This document shows positions 8,601-18,119 of a stretch of 64,000 nt of DNA, piece after piece. Within the stretch, counting starts at the first letter, position 1, and each line of letters starts with the position of its first letter. The stretch lies in NCBI RefSeq assembly GCF_013096535.2, contig NZ_CP051265.2, positions 248,001 to 312,000 on the forward strand, in the 5' to 3' direction. The notes beneath the pieces were generated by a model. It was not told the DNA's origin and ran no database searches. It saw only the letters and a list, made by a program, of their open reading frames with translations. The stretch is from Wolbachia endosymbiont of Diaphorina citri. Its GTDB lineage: Bacteria; Pseudomonadota; Alphaproteobacteria; Rickettsiales; Anaplasmataceae. The position numbers and the translations under genes are program-made.

Positions 8601-9355
8601 ACGATAAATACGCTTTCGTTAAAAATTTAAATCTTTGGTATGGCTCTAAACAAGTTTTATTCGATATAAATTTGAATATTTGCAAAAAGAAAGTCACAAC
8701 TTTTATCGGACCTTCTGGGTGCGGTAAATCGACATTTTTGCGTTGTTTCAATCGTATGAATGATTACGTACCTGAATGTAGAGCGACTGGTGAACTGGTA
8801 ATCGATGGGCTGGGTAATATATATTCACGTGATATGGATGTTGTATTGCTCAGAGCAAAAGTTGGTATGGTATTTCAAAAACCCAACCCTTTTCCAAAAT
8901 CAATATATGATAATGTTGCTTATGGGCCTAAATTGCATGGCATGGTGAAAAATAAGCAAAAATTAGATGAAATAGTAGAAAGTAGTTTAACTAAGGTTGG
9001 TTTATGGGAAGAGTTGAAAGATAGATTGCAAGATAGTGCACTAAATTTATCTGGTGGCCAGCAACAAAGATTATGCATTGCTCGTGCAATTGCAGTAAAG
9101 CCAACTATTTTATTAATGGATGAACCATGCTCTGCTCTTGATCCAATGGCAACCAATGCAATCGAAAATCTTATACAAGAATTGAAATTGAGGTTCACCA
9201 TAATTATGGTAACTCATTCGATGAAGCAAGCTAAAAAATTATCTGACAGCATAGTTTTCTTTTGCAATGGCAAGATTGTTGAATTCGGAAGTACTCAAGA
9301 AATCTTTGAAAATGCTCAGTCTCCTTTAACGAAGGAGTATATTCTGGATCATTAG
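8597..9355 (+). CDS. pstB: Phosphate ABC transporter ATP-binding protein
   Basis: The ATPase of the high-affinity phosphate importer, on the inner face of the membrane. Walker A is GPSGCGKST, the Q-loop lies in VFQKPNPFP, the signature is LSGGQQQR, Walker B is ILLMDEP followed by CSALDP, and the switch His is in [17 protein letters not shown] is typical of PstB rather than other ABC ATPases. Its 252 residues fit the family. The pstA, pstC and pstS partners are not in this window; pairing with dapB is a Rickettsiales-style scattered arrangement. Confidence 0.96.
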   Translation: MNDKYAFVKNLNLWYGSKQVLFDINLNICKKKVTTFIGPSGCGKSTFLRCFNRMNDYVPECRATGELVIDGLGNIYSRDMDVVLLRAKVGMVFQKPNPFPKSIYDNVAYGPKLHGMVKNKQKLDEIVESSLTKVGLWEELKDRLQDSALNLSGGQQQRLCIARAIAVKPTILLMDEPCSALDPMATNAIENLIQELKLRFTIIMVTHSMKQAKKLSDSIVFFCNGKIVEFGSTQEIFENAQSPLTKEYILDH

Positions 9356-9423
9356 CTTAATAGTTGATATTTTAATTTTTTCTATGTATAATTTTATCAA
9401 GTTTGTTGTGATAGGAGGTTAAA

Positions 9424-10293
9424 ATGTTTTGTACAAGTGAGGCAACAAAAAAGTTGTTTAAAGCTATTGAATTTCAAAATGTTAGTGATGAAAACATAGC
9501 ACCTGAGGAAGCTTGGAATCATTTTCAACAAGCATTGAAAGAAGGAGCGAATGTTAACGCTTTTGAAGATGGAATGACACCTTTGATGTGCATTGCTTCA
9601 GCTTTTGTTGCTAGTACTAACGAAGAACAGCAATCTTTAGAGCTTATGGCTAAGTTGCTTGTAGAGCATAAAAAAATTGATGTAAATATTAAAAGCAAGC
9701 AAGCTGTTATTGAGAGAAGACCAAAGGAACATGATGGTTATCCAGTGTACGAATTTGAGGAGAGAGAAGTATTAGATAGGAGTCCATATCTTCGCTGCAT
9801 ATACCTTGACAATTCACAACCTGTTAATGAAGGATTTATACCTCAAAATTATGCTCGTGCAGAGGAGGCAATTAAGACCGGCAAGAAGGAAAAAAATACA
9901 GCTCTACACATTGCTTGCATGTTGGGAAATGTGGACATGGTAAAAATATTACTTACACATCCAAAGATCAAAACTAATATTAAAAACTATGAAAACAAAA
10001 ATCCAAAAGATTGTATTGCAGAACATGTTAAGGAAATAATAGAACCAGAGTTCATAAAGATAGAGAAAAGGAATCAGATTTTAGAACCAGCCACTCAAAA
10101 AAGTAATTGTGCTTATACTTTGTTGTTAACTGGAGCACTTGCTGTTGGTCTATGTTTCGTAGTTGACAACCCAGTTCCGCTTGCTGCAGCTGCATTGCTG
10201 TTCTTTGCAATAGGGTGTGGTTGTCTGTATAGAGCAAATACAGTTCTTAACGATGTAAATTTCTCTCAGGTTGATTTCGAACATGCTAAGTGA
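9424..10293 (+). CDS. Ankyrin-repeat protein with C-terminal membrane hairpin
   Basis: 289 residues. Two to three ankyrin units are visible: ALKEGANVNAFEDGMTPLM near residue 40 and NTALHIACMLGNVDMVKILL near 160. A two-helix hydrophobic hairpin follows at about 226-268 (YTLLLTGALAVGLCFVV, short loop, LAAAALLFFAIGCGCLY), then a short hydrophilic tail. The start is set by ataggaggttaaa before the ATG. It sits alone between pstB and dxr. Ankyrin repeats bind protein partners; with the membrane hairpin, a surface or vacuole-membrane role is plausible but unproven. Confidence 0.85.
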   Translation: MFCTSEATKKLFKAIEFQNVSDENIAPEEAWNHFQQALKEGANVNAFEDGMTPLMCIASAFVASTNEEQQSLELMAKLLVEHKKIDVNIKSKQAVIERRPKEHDGYPVYEFEEREVLDRSPYLRCIYLDNSQPVNEGFIPQNYARAEEAIKTGKKEKNTALHIACMLGNVDMVKILLTHPKIKTNIKNYENKNPKDCIAEHVKEIIEPEFIKIEKRNQILEPATQKSNCAYTLLLTGALAVGLCFVVDNPVPLAAAALLFFAIGCGCLYRANTVLNDVNFSQVDFEHAK

Positions 10294-10312
10294 TTTATCT
10301 GTTCAGGTAAGG

Positions 10313-10453
10313 TGTCATTCCAGCACTTGATGCTGGTTTTCATTTAATCTCATTGAATTTAGCATAAGCTTTGTAAATTTTTCTAGATCCCAGTGTCAGC
10401 TACTAGGATGACATTATGGAAATCTGGATCACGTTGTCAGCTACTAGGATGAC
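10313..10453. repeat. Cluster of tgtcat-type palindromic repeats
   Basis: Three related pieces lie here: tgtcattccagcacttgatg (10313 on), gatcccagtgtcagctacta (10386 on, ending ggatgaca at 10413) and ggatcacgttgtcagctact (10426 on, ending ggatgaca at 10453). The last two are near-direct copies and both are inverse to the first, so the region can fold as a hairpin. No gene is present between 10294 and 10534. Confidence 0.7.
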
Positions 10454-10502
10454 AAAAAGGCAAGGTATTGAGATGACAGGAGTATGAAATGGGGCTACTT
10501 GA

Positions 10503-10558
10503 CCATTTAGTTGTCTTTTCTCGTCTACCTTATTTTACCACTCTGCTGAACGGATACC
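10503..10558 (-). repeat. Dispersed repeat overlapping the dxr stop codon
   Basis: Inverse copy of 689-748. Its inner part supplies the last codons of dxr (ending GIRSAEW) and the stop, so the repeat has either contributed the tail of the protein or was born from it. See the entries at 689 and for dxr. Confidence 0.75.
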
Positions 10559-11722
10559 TTTACTTTTTATGATTTCATTGGCAAGAATACGGCTTTCAAA
10601 GTTAATGCTGATTATATCAGATAGTGAGTTAATATCAGAGTACTTGTCAAAGTTTTCTATTGTTGATTTTACTACCTCTACTACTTCTAAAAAGCCGATT
10701 CGTGACTTCAAAAATTCGTTAACAGCTATCTCATTTGCAGCGTTCAAAACAATACTATTTGTATGTGGAGAAGAGGAATTTAACACTTCCATGCTTAGCT
10801 TTAGTGCAGGAAAAAGTTTATGATCTGGTTCTTGAAAGGTCAATTTTTTTTGTTTTGTTAAGTCTAACTTGTAGTTCAAAGTTGATCTTTCTGGCCAAGA
10901 CAAAGCATATGCAATGGGAATTTCCATATCAGTTTCTGCAAGCACAGCAAAGCTGAATCCATCGTGATAAACGACAATTCCATGTACTATCGATTCAGGA
11001 TGCACTGTTGCTTCAATTCTATTTGGACTGATATTGAACAAATGATATGCTTCTATTATTTCTAGTGCTTTATTCATCATTGTTGCACTATCAACTGAGA
11101 TTTTCTTTCCCATTTTCCAAGTAGGGTGACTTAGTGCCTGATTTACTGTGATATTTCTTAATTGTTCAAGGCTATAATTTAAAAATGGTCCACCAGAGGC
11201 AGTGAGTATAATCTTTTCTACACATTTATCATCATTTTGCAAAACTTGAAAAATTGCGTTGTGTTCAGAGTCGATGGGGATTATTTGTACGCTCCTTTCT
11301 TTAGCTTTTTCAAGCAGTAACTTGCCACCACAAACAATGCTTTCTTTATTTGCTAGGGCAATAACTTTAGTACCACTTTCTATAACCTTTATAACTGGCT
11401 CAAGGCCTGCGATGCCAACTATTGCAATAACTGAGAGATCAACAGGTAGAGAAGCAACATTTGCTAGACCTGGAGCACCAACTTCTACTTTGACGTTTGT
11501 ACCAAGCAGATCTTCTTTTAAATCTTTGTAGAACCTTTCATCAGAAATGGCAGCATATTTTGCATTAAGCAGTTTTGCTTGGTGTGCTAGTAGAGCAAAG
11601 TTAGAATTGGCACTTAGTGCTTCCACCTGATATTCTTCCTTTCTCTTTGAGAGCAAATCTACAGTCTTTTTTCCAATGCTTCCTGTTGATCCTAAAACTG
11701 AAACTTTTTTCACTAATGACAA
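10535..11722 (-). CDS. dxr: 1-deoxy-D-xylulose 5-phosphate reductoisomerase
   Basis: Converts DXP to MEP, the committed step of the non-mevalonate isoprenoid pathway, with NADPH and a divalent metal. The NADPH loop GSTGSIGKKTVDLL is at residues 11-24. LANKESIVCGG, IPIDSEHNAIFQ (metal-binding Asp and Glu) and SGGPF follow, then HPTWKMGKKISVDSATMMNKALEIIEAY in the catalytic region. 395 residues is normal. The last residues (SKGIRSAEW) fall in a dispersed repeat. The 164-aa gene ends 18 bp upstream on the same strand, so both may share a transcript. Confidence 0.97.
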   Translation of the reverse strand: MSLVKKVSVLGSTGSIGKKTVDLLSKRKEEYQVEALSANSNFALLAHQAKLLNAKYAAISDERFYKDLKEDLLGTNVKVEVGAPGLANVASLPVDLSVIAIVGIAGLEPVIKVIESGTKVIALANKESIVCGGKLLLEKAKERSVQIIPIDSEHNAIFQVLQNDDKCVEKIILTASGGPFLNYSLEQLRNITVNQALSHPTWKMGKKISVDSATMMNKALEIIEAYHLFNISPNRIEATVHPESIVHGIVVYHDGFSFAVLAETDMEIPIAYALSWPERSTLNYKLDLTKQKKLTFQEPDHKLFPALKLSMEVLNSSSPHTNSIVLNAANEIAVNEFLKSRIGFLEVVEVVKSTIENFDKYSDINSLSDIISINFESRILANEIIKSKGIRSAEW

Positions 11723-11740
11723 TAAAATCTTCTTAGTTAT

Positions 11741-12235
11741 TTAGTAACCAAGCTCATGATCATCACCAACAGATGGTGAAGGACCAGGTGAAAAAGATTG
11801 GCCATGATGATCACCTGCATCATGCATATCATGCAAACCATCGGCACTTTGAGCTATTTCATTGTTAGAATGGGGATAATCATCCGGATGATGCCCCTCA
11901 TCACCGTAGTCCATACCCATTCCTTCTGATGGCATATCTTCTCCACCACCACCTGAAAAATATTCAGCAAGACTTTCAAGAAATTTTATGCCAAACATAT
12001 TACCTGATTTCCCAAATAACGTTACTAGACTGCTACCACTTACCAAACCTTCAAACACATTATTATAAGCAGCAATTGCTCCTTCATGAAAGTTGAACAT
12101 CCACTTCATTCCATCCACAATTGTTGCAACAGAGTCACTATGACCAAGACCGAGACCACTTTTCTCACTAGCAGCTTCCTGGTGTTGCTGCTGTGCCTGC
12201 CATTCTGCAATATTTGGACCTTGTGCTTCACTCAT
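11741..12235 (-). CDS. Conserved-looking hypothetical protein with His/Asp/Gly-rich tail (164 aa)
   Basis: I do not recognise the family. The first 110 residues contain a hydrophobic, helix-prone stretch (VDGMKWMFNFHEGAIAAYNNV, then FGIKFLESLAEYF) with a GGGG break. The last 55 are rich in His, Asp, Gly and Ser (DEGHHPDDYPH, HDMHDAGDHHG), a composition that could bind metal. There is no signal peptide. It lies just upstream of dxr on the same strand. The function is unknown. Confidence 0.7.
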   Translation of the reverse strand: MSEAQGPNIAEWQAQQQHQEAASEKSGLGLGHSDSVATIVDGMKWMFNFHEGAIAAYNNVFEGLVSGSSLVTLFGKSGNMFGIKFLESLAEYFSGGGGEDMPSEGMGMDYGDEGHHPDDYPHSNNEIAQSADGLHDMHDAGDHHGQSFSPGPSPSVGDDHELGY

Positions 12236-12312
12236 AAACTTTTATTCTAAGCCTTAAGCTATTATTTTACCAAAAACACTGTAAAATATCAATTGTTTAA
12301 GAGAGGTTATCT

Positions 12313-12339
12313 AAAAATAGCTGATACTCAGCTATTTTT
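12313..12339. other. Perfect 12-bp hairpin between divergent genes
   Basis: aaaaatagctga, tac, tcagctattttt is a perfect stem with a three-base loop and A/T runs on both sides, so it resembles a bidirectional terminator. It lies in the divergent gap 12236-12553, where no gene reads toward it. It may be left over from a lost gene or act in the leader of one of the neighbours. The rest of the gap shows only the promoter at 12496. Confidence 0.6.
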
Positions 12340-12495
12340 ATGATTCTGATTACTCTATACCAAAACATCGATGATGTGCTGTGGTAACAAAGTGATGACT
12401 TGAGGTTTAAGACAGCTTCTATTTCTTCTTAGAAGACTGCTCCTCTCTCTTTCCTTTTTATTTTATTATCTTAATATAAACTTACTCATAAATTA

Positions 12496-12524
12496 TTGAC
12501 AGATACTAATAATTTAATTATTAT
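12496..12524 (+). promoter_or_regulatory. Promoter of the WASP-like gene
   Basis: TTGACA (12496-12501), a 17-bp spacer, TATTAT (12519-12524), then gaggaag before the ATG at 12554. Confidence 0.6.
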
Positions 12525-12553
12525 TAGTACTATATTCATAATGAGGAAGAAAA

Positions 12554-14131
12554 ATGCTTACTAATAATAATAACACACCATCATCAGCTCCGCCACCACC
12601 CCCACCTCCACCACCTGCAGATTGGGGAAAAAATTGGAAGCCAGCGAAAAATAACGATAAAAATGAAAACACTCTTGGTAGTACTCCATCAAAAACCAGC
12701 AATAGCACTCAATTAAAAAGAGGTCTATCTGAGGTTTCTAATCCAAATCTTTTTGAAGAGTTGAAAAATAATTCAAAATTCAAGAAAGCAAATAATGCGA
12801 GTGACAAAACTGCAGATAAAGGAAGCAAGAATAGTATTCATGTTAAGAATCCAGAAACCAGAAATAGCGCTCAGTCAAAAGAAGAAGATAATGCGAGTGA
12901 CAAAACTAAAAATGACAGAAGCAATACTAAACAGGTTGTGCCGAAAAAACCTATGACTGGACAACATAATGGTGTACAGTCTGATAGTGAAAATCAAAAG
13001 TCATCTGGCTTAAAATATTCAATTGCTATTTTGTTATTGTGTACATCCGGTCCTGTAGCTGGAGTATACACGTATTTCATCATTTCAGCGGTATTAAGTA
13101 GTGCTGCAGTGCCAGTGTCTTCTGCAGTTATTGCTTTTGTTTCTGCATTGGTTATGTTGAGCTTAGCTGCATATCTTATCAATTCACACATTTCTGCAAT
13201 AAACAGCGAGAAAGGAGTTGATCCTGGTAGAAAACAATCACAAGATTTACAGAAAGCAAAAGGACTTGAACACAGCAATAGTGCTAATACTCCTACATCA
13301 TCACTTCCAGTAATGTCTGGAACACCCAGTGCACCGCCACCACCACCTCCTCCACCTGAGAAATCAAACGATCTGTCTACAGCACAAAGGGTAATAAGAA
13401 AAAATAGCCCTAGTGATGCTAATCAAAAAGATGTGCAGCAAAAACAATCTGGTATTCCATTAGATGATCGAAGCAATCTACTTGAAGAGATTAAAAAAGG
13501 TACTACTTTGAAACAAGTTTCAGACGAACAGAAAAAAAATTATCTTCCTGAAGATGGAAAGCAAGAGAGCAACGTACAATTGCGAAACACAGGAGCACAT
13601 CAAGTAAGGAAAGTTGAAAGTCAAAAAACTGACAAAGAGCCAAGCAATAGCGAGAGTATGCAACAAATGAATAGTCTTGCAATAGCAATTCAAAAACAAA
13701 GAGGAAAAAGTGGTTTTCAAAATGAACAGCTAGATTCCTTAGACGAAAATGATCACCAAGAGGATTCTCTTTTTTGTCTTGAAGAAGAACAATTTAAACC
13801 GGCCAGTCAAGAGCAAAAGAAGTGCGTACAACAGCCAGACGCAGCATTATCCATACTCAAGGATAAGTGTATGGAAACTAAATTTTTACAACCAGAGAGC
13901 CCTATTAATAATTTATCGAGCAATAGTGGTAATGTACCTGATGATGAAGATTGGGAAACACAACCATATTCTATGCCTTACATTCACCCTAGAGAGAAAA
14001 TGGAGGATAGGCATAATCATAATTGCTCAGCTTCTTCTCCAACAAAAATGAATAATGTGGAGCTAGCAAGTAGTGATATGCAAGAACCATTTACTGTTTC
14101 TGTTAAGGACTGCCGAAAGAAATTTGAATAA
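12554..14131 (+). CDS. WASP/VCA-like candidate actin-nucleation effector with polyproline and WH2 motifs
   Basis: 525 residues. A run of nine prolines (13-21) is followed by a weak WH2-like motif NLFEELKNNSKFKKA (65-79). A two-helix membrane hairpin spans about 155-213, and eight prolines lie at 261-268. A good WH2 motif RSNLLEEIKKGTTLKQV follows (306-322), then a helix resembling the WASP central motif, SLAIAIQKQRGKS (374-386), and an acidic Trp motif DDEDWE (463-468). Polyproline, V, C and A in this order is the layout of WASP/WAVE proteins and of rickettsial RickA, which recruit profilin, actin and Arp2/3. From memory, a Wolbachia protein of Brugia malayi (Wbm0076) was described as WASP-like, and this may be its relative. 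The membrane hairpin would hold it in a bacterial or vacuolar membrane. Activity is inferred from motifs only. Confidence 0.75.
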   Translation: MLTNNNNTPSSAPPPPPPPPPADWGKNWKPAKNNDKNENTLGSTPSKTSNSTQLKRGLSEVSNPNLFEELKNNSKFKKANNASDKTADKGSKNSIHVKNPETRNSAQSKEEDNASDKTKNDRSNTKQVVPKKPMTGQHNGVQSDSENQKSSGLKYSIAILLLCTSGPVAGVYTYFIISAVLSSAAVPVSSAVIAFVSALVMLSLAAYLINSHISAINSEKGVDPGRKQSQDLQKAKGLEHSNSANTPTSSLPVMSGTPSAPPPPPPPPEKSNDLSTAQRVIRKNSPSDANQKDVQQKQSGIPLDDRSNLLEEIKKGTTLKQVSDEQKKNYLPEDGKQESNVQLRNTGAHQVRKVESQKTDKEPSNSESMQQMNSLAIAIQKQRGKSGFQNEQLDSLDENDHQEDSLFCLEEEQFKPASQEQKKCVQQPDAALSILKDKCMETKFLQPESPINNLSSNSGNVPDDEDWETQPYSMPYIHPREKMEDRHNHNCSASSPTKMNNVELASSDMQEPFTVSVKDCRKKFE

Positions 14132-14195
14132 TAAGAAAATGTCAAGAAAAGCACCATACACTTTCCTTCCTTTTTAAAATAAGTTTACCCAAAGG

Positions 14196-14229
14196 TCTGA
14201 TTGTACTAAGATTACTTAGTACAATCAGA
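14196..14229. promoter_or_regulatory. Perfect 15-bp hairpin directly before the proS start
   Basis: tctgattgtactaag, atta, cttagtacaatcaga is a perfect inverted repeat ending eight bases before the proS ATG, where a ribosome binding site would lie. It could be a terminator for the upstream gene (only ttt follows), a leader structure controlling proS, or a protein-binding operator. Confidence 0.6.
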
Positions 14230-14237
14230 TTTATCAA

Positions 14238-15497
14238 ATGCGCTTATCTCAATATTACCTGCCAACTTTAAAAGAAACCCCTGCTGGTGCTGAAATTATT
14301 TCTCATCAATATTTATTACGTGCAGGCTTAATCAAGCAAACAGCATCTGGCATTTATTCTTGGCTGCCGCTTGGTCTTTTGGTACTTAAAAATATTGAAA
14401 ATATTATCAGAGATGAAATTGGTGCGATTGAAGTGTTAATGCCTTGTGTGCAGCCAGCAAGTCTTTGGCGAGAGTCAGGACGTTACGATGATTACGGTAA
14501 AGAAATGCTGCGCATTAAAGATAGGCATGAAAGCGATATGCTTTTCGGTCCAACACATGAGGAGGTGGTAACTGATTTGATTAGAAATACGGTAAAAAGT
14601 TACAAAGATTTACCACTTTGTTTATATCAAATTCAGTGGAAGTTTCGTGACGAAGTAAGACCTCGTTATGGCGTTATGAGAGGCAGGGAATTTCTGATGA
14701 AGGATGCATACAGTTTTGATGTAGATTACGAAGGTGCATTGAATGCATATAATTTGATGTATAAAACTTACATAAAAATCTTCAAACGAATGGGGCTTAC
14801 TCCAATTGGAGTGAGGGCAGATACAGGACCAATTGGAGGAAATTTAAGTCATGAATTTCATATATTGGCAAACACCGGTGAGAGCACTCTATATTATGAC
14901 AATAAACTTTTTGAATTACTAGAAAGCGAAGATATTGAAAGCCTGAAGAGCATATATGCAGTTGCAGACGATATGCATGATCCTAAAATTTGTCCTATAC
15001 CGCAAGAACAGTTAAATGTTAGTAAAGGTATTGAAATAGGGCATATTTTTTATTTTGGCGACAAATATTCAAAGCCTATGAAGGCAAGTGTTACTTCTCA
15101 AGATGGAAAAAATGTTAACATGCATATGGGTTCGTATGGCATTGGGGTTTCAAGGCTTGTTGGAGCAATAATAGAAGCTTTCCATGATGATAAAGGAATT
15201 ATCTGGCCGGAGGCAGTAGCTCCTTTTAAAGTTGGTTTGATCAATTTACAAACAAAAGTACCAGAGGTTGCGAATAAAATATACAAAGCTTTGAAAAGCG
15301 ATAAAGTGCTTTACGATGATACGGACGAAAGTGTAGGAGTAAAATTTTCTAGAATGGATCTGATAGGCTTGCCGTGGCAAATAATTATTGGAAAGAAAGC
15401 AGTAACTTCAAATATAGTTGAAGTAAAAAATAGAGCAACTGGTGAGGTAGAGGAAATACAAGTTGAAGAAGCAATAAATCGTTTTAGCGCAAAATGA
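14238..15497 (+). CDS. proS: Prolyl-tRNA synthetase, short alphaproteobacterial form
   Basis: Charges tRNA-Pro. Class II motifs are clear: [12 protein letters not shown] near the N terminus, then motif 2 [19 protein letters not shown] with LMKDAYSF. Residues for ATP and proline follow in [12 protein letters not shown], with motif 3 in [14 protein letters not shown]. The C-terminal anticodon domain ([18 protein letters not shown]) is complete. 419 residues lacks the internal editing domain of long bacterial ProRS, as usual in this group. The start overlaps no upstream gene; the stop overlaps acpS by four bases. Confidence 0.97.
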   Translation: MRLSQYYLPTLKETPAGAEIISHQYLLRAGLIKQTASGIYSWLPLGLLVLKNIENIIRDEIGAIEVLMPCVQPASLWRESGRYDDYGKEMLRIKDRHESDMLFGPTHEEVVTDLIRNTVKSYKDLPLCLYQIQWKFRDEVRPRYGVMRGREFLMKDAYSFDVDYEGALNAYNLMYKTYIKIFKRMGLTPIGVRADTGPIGGNLSHEFHILANTGESTLYYDNKLFELLESEDIESLKSIYAVADDMHDPKICPIPQEQLNVSKGIEIGHIFYFGDKYSKPMKASVTSQDGKNVNMHMGSYGIGVSRLVGAIIEAFHDDKGIIWPEAVAPFKVGLINLQTKVPEVANKIYKALKSDKVLYDDTDESVGVKFSRMDLIGLPWQIIIGKKAVTSNIVEVKNRATGEVEEIQVEEAINRFSAK

Positions 15498-15865
15498 TAT
15501 ACGGTATTGGCACTGACATAGTATATATACCCAGAATATTGAGAATATCACAAAAATACGGGGAAAAATTTCTCAATAAAGTCTATACTAAGAAGGAGAT
15601 AGAGATAAGCAAAAAATATAATAGCCAAGAAGTAAGGGCAAAATATTTTGCTAAACGCTTTGCTGCAAAGGAAGCTTTTGTTAAAGCGCTAGGCACTGGA
15701 TTCAGCCAGGGAATTATAATGAAAGATATAGAAATATACAGTAATATCAGGGGAAAACCACATCTTGCTATCACAAAGGATTTCATCTCAAAAGACTACA
15801 AGATACACCTTTCTCTAAGTGATGATCAAGATTATGTTACTGCGTTTGTTGTAATTTGCGTTTAG
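15494..15865 (+). CDS. acpS: Holo-[acyl-carrier-protein] synthase
   Basis: Transfers the 4'-phosphopantetheine arm from CoA to acyl carrier protein. [14 protein letters not shown] at the N terminus has the Mg-binding Asp, and [16 protein letters not shown] carries the second metal Glu and the conserved KEA..KALG. Its 123 residues match the family. It is translationally coupled to proS through ATGA. IS481 copy 3 lies 25 bp after the stop. Confidence 0.95.
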   Translation: MIYGIGTDIVYIPRILRISQKYGEKFLNKVYTKKEIEISKKYNSQEVRAKYFAKRFAAKEAFVKALGTGFSQGIIMKDIEIYSNIRGKPHLAITKDFISKDYKIHLSLSDDQDYVTAFVVICV

Positions 15866-15890
15866 TAGATATTGTTTAGTACATATGATT

Positions 15891-17086
15891 TGTACTAGAC
15901 ACAACTTAATCTGACAGGGATGAATTAACTGACAGAAGAATTGAGGTAGTTAAAACTAATATCAGTCTCTTGTTTCATGCTACTAATATTTTTCTGAAAA
16001 GCAATGTGTTTGCTATTAAGAAAAGTCTGAGTAGGCGTTTTGCCATAGCAATATTTGCCTGAATGAGGCCTTGTCTCATTATAAGAACGCAACCAATGAT
16101 CAACATCTATCTGCAGATCTTCCAAAGAATTGTAGATTTTCTTGCGAAAAATAATATTGTAACACTCATCTTGCATAGTCTTATGGAATCTCTCGCATAT
16201 GCCATTAGTTTGCGGAGAATTGGCTTTAGTTCTTGAGTGATCAATATTTTCGATTCCTAAGTATAACTGATAAGCGTGATTCTCTGGTTTGCCACAATAT
16301 TCTGTACCTCTATCGGTCAAAATGCGCAATAATGGCACGCTTTGTACATCAAAAAATGGTATTACTCTATCATTCAGCAAGTCAGCAGCGGTAATAGCAG
16401 TTTTATCTGTATAAAGCTTAGCAAAAGCCACTCTCGAATAAGTATCAATAAAAGTTTGCTGATAGATTCTTCCTATACCCTTGATGTTGCCTACATAATA
16501 AGTATCTTGAGAACCTAAATAACCTGGATGCTCTGTTTCAATTTCACCATGTGCTTCCCTTTGTTCTTTAACTTTTTCTAAAGCCGCAAGTTGCTCCTCT
16601 GTTAGAATTATTCCATCTTGCATAACTTTTGCCTCAAGAGCCCTCAGTCTTTTTTTGAAGGTCTCAAGGTCATTTCTCAGCCATACAGATCTCACTCCAC
16701 CTTCAGAGATTATTATGCCCCTTTTTCTCAGTTCATTTGCAGCTCTTTGTTGTCCATATGCAGGAAATTCTGTTGCAATATTAACTACAGCTCTTTCCAT
16801 GTCTTCAGAGACTCTGTTTGCCATAAGTGGTTTTTTCTTGCTTATCTCATGCAGCGCTTCTTCTCCTCCATTTTCATATAGTTCTTTGAATCTATAAAAT
16901 GTATCCCTTGAATATCCCATAACCTTGCATGCTTGAGACACATTTCCAAGCTGTTTTGCTAGCTCTAGCAATCCTAGTTTCGGCTTTAGTATTTTTGTTT
17001 GTATCGTACTCATTTCTAACACTCCTTTCTTTTATTATTTTATAACTTACTTTTTTAAAGTGTCAGATCAAGTCTTGTTTAATACA
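15891..17086 (-). mobile_element. IS481-family element, copy 3 (complete)
   Basis: A 1196-bp element with the same terminal repeats as the other copies. It lies between acpS and a truncated gene whose 3' end it replaces. No target duplication is seen (flanks tatgatt and actccac), so deletion or recombination after insertion is likely. Confidence 0.95.
15925..17013 (-). CDS. IS481-family transposase (copy 3)
   Basis: Identical to the protein of copy 1, with an intact HTH and DDE core. The start is at the ATG (17013) as for the other copies. Confidence 0.95.
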   Translation of the reverse strand: MSTIQTKILKPKLGLLELAKQLGNVSQACKVMGYSRDTFYRFKELYENGGEEALHEISKKKPLMANRVSEDMERAVVNIATEFPAYGQQRAANELRKRGIIISEGGVRSVWLRNDLETFKKRLRALEAKVMQDGIILTEEQLAALEKVKEQREAHGEIETEHPGYLGSQDTYYVGNIKGIGRIYQQTFIDTYSRVAFAKLYTDKTAITAADLLNDRVIPFFDVQSVPLLRILTDRGTEYCGKPENHAYQLYLGIENIDHSRTKANSPQTNGICERFHKTMQDECYNIIFRKKIYNSLEDLQIDVDHWLRSYNETRPHSGKYCYGKTPTQTFLNSKHIAFQKNISSMKQETDISFNYLNSSVS

Positions 17087-17664
17087 ACTCCACCAACTGC
17101 TTCTCTACCGTACATACGAGCTTGCTTTTCATTGTCATCAGCAGTTTCCCCTGCCCTCCTTCTTGGATCCATTCTATGAGCAATAACTGAAAACAACACT
17201 CCTCTAATTGAAGACTTCATTCGTGCTTTTGCCTTCTGAACATCCCCATCACTTACTGCTTCATGTTTTTGCCTATTATTCATTAGCTCCTTTTGTTGTT
17301 GAGCACTTAAGATCTCTTCCATCAATTGTTTTCTTCTCTTTTCCAGAACTCTTTTCTTGGACTCTGATTTATCGCGAGTGTGCTTTGTGGTTTCAAGTTC
17401 TACATCAATATCCTCAGATGCTGCTTGGCTATATAAGGTTTCTATGAGCCTATCTATACTTCGCTTTACTTGCATAGTCCTTTCGTAGCTATCTAAATTA
17501 TCAACTCCTTCATCAATTTGACTTAAAATATCCTCAAAAGGTTTTAAATACTCTTTGCACTGCTCTTCCAGCTGATTTTCATTCTTCAAATTCCTTTCTC
17601 TTCTGTCATCGCTATTCTCTTCAACATTATCATCGCCTTCTTTGAAAAGATCCTCATCGTTCAT
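17087..17664 (-). pseudogene. Charged coiled-coil protein, 3' end replaced by IS481
   Basis: About 192 native residues remain before the frame passes into IS481 at 17086, where it gains a few IS-derived codons. The protein is very rich in Asp, Glu, Lys and Arg, with long helix-forming stretches (YERTMQVKRSIDRLIETLY, KRRKQLMEEILSAQQQKEL). I recognise no family. It follows the GTA g9-like gene on the same strand with a 65-bp gap. The original C terminus is lost. Whether the truncated form works is unknown. Confidence 0.65.
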
Positions 17665-17729
17665 AAATTTTTTTTAATTTAGTTAAAACCCCACCTATTA
17701 TTATTGTATATGAAAAAATTAAATTAACA

Positions 17730-18119
17730 CTAATGGAAAGTGTTTACAACTTCAGCACTGGCTAAAACTACAGTGAAGCTGTCAAAAGTGGCAGGATCAT
17801 AATATCTCTCATACAATTCAACCGAACACCTGAGTTTTATTTTCTCCTTAGCATCAAAACTAATCTCATAATCATTATTAGAGTTTAACATTGCAGAATT
17901 ACGCAATAATTCATCAGCCAATACTGAATTTAAAATGCCATTAATTTTTATTGTAACCTTTCTACTTCCAGCACAATCAAGCACTTTTCTCCAGCCAAAA
18001 GAGGAAATATCTTTCATCTCTTCTTTGTTATTACGCAAAGTAAACCTTAAGTTTCGTATATTATTCAGCACAACAAAATTATTGTCATGACCTTTGATTT
18101 TCAGCTGTAATTTGCTCAT
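17730..18119 (-). CDS. GTA g9-like major tail protein
   Basis: 129 residues resembling the phage/GTA major tail (tube) protein family: FTLRNNKEEMKDISSFGWRKVLDCAGSRKVTIKINGIL, then YEISFDAKEKIKLRCSVELYERYYD. Its length and its place right after a g8-like gene support this. The start overlaps the 3' end of the g8-like gene by 35 bases, as in a compact head-tail operon. It is probably a relic, because the rest of the tail cluster is absent here. Confidence 0.7.
   Translation of the reverse strand: MSKLQLKIKGHDNNFVVLNNIRNLRFTLRNNKEEMKDISSFGWRKVLDCAGSRKVTIKINGILNSVLADELLRNSAMLNSNNDYEISFDAKEKIKLRCSVELYERYYDPATFDSFTVVLASAEVVNTFH

Noticed and set aside
12313..12339. Terminator of a gene
   Set aside because: The hairpin lies between divergent genes and no gene reads into it, so it is listed only as a structure.
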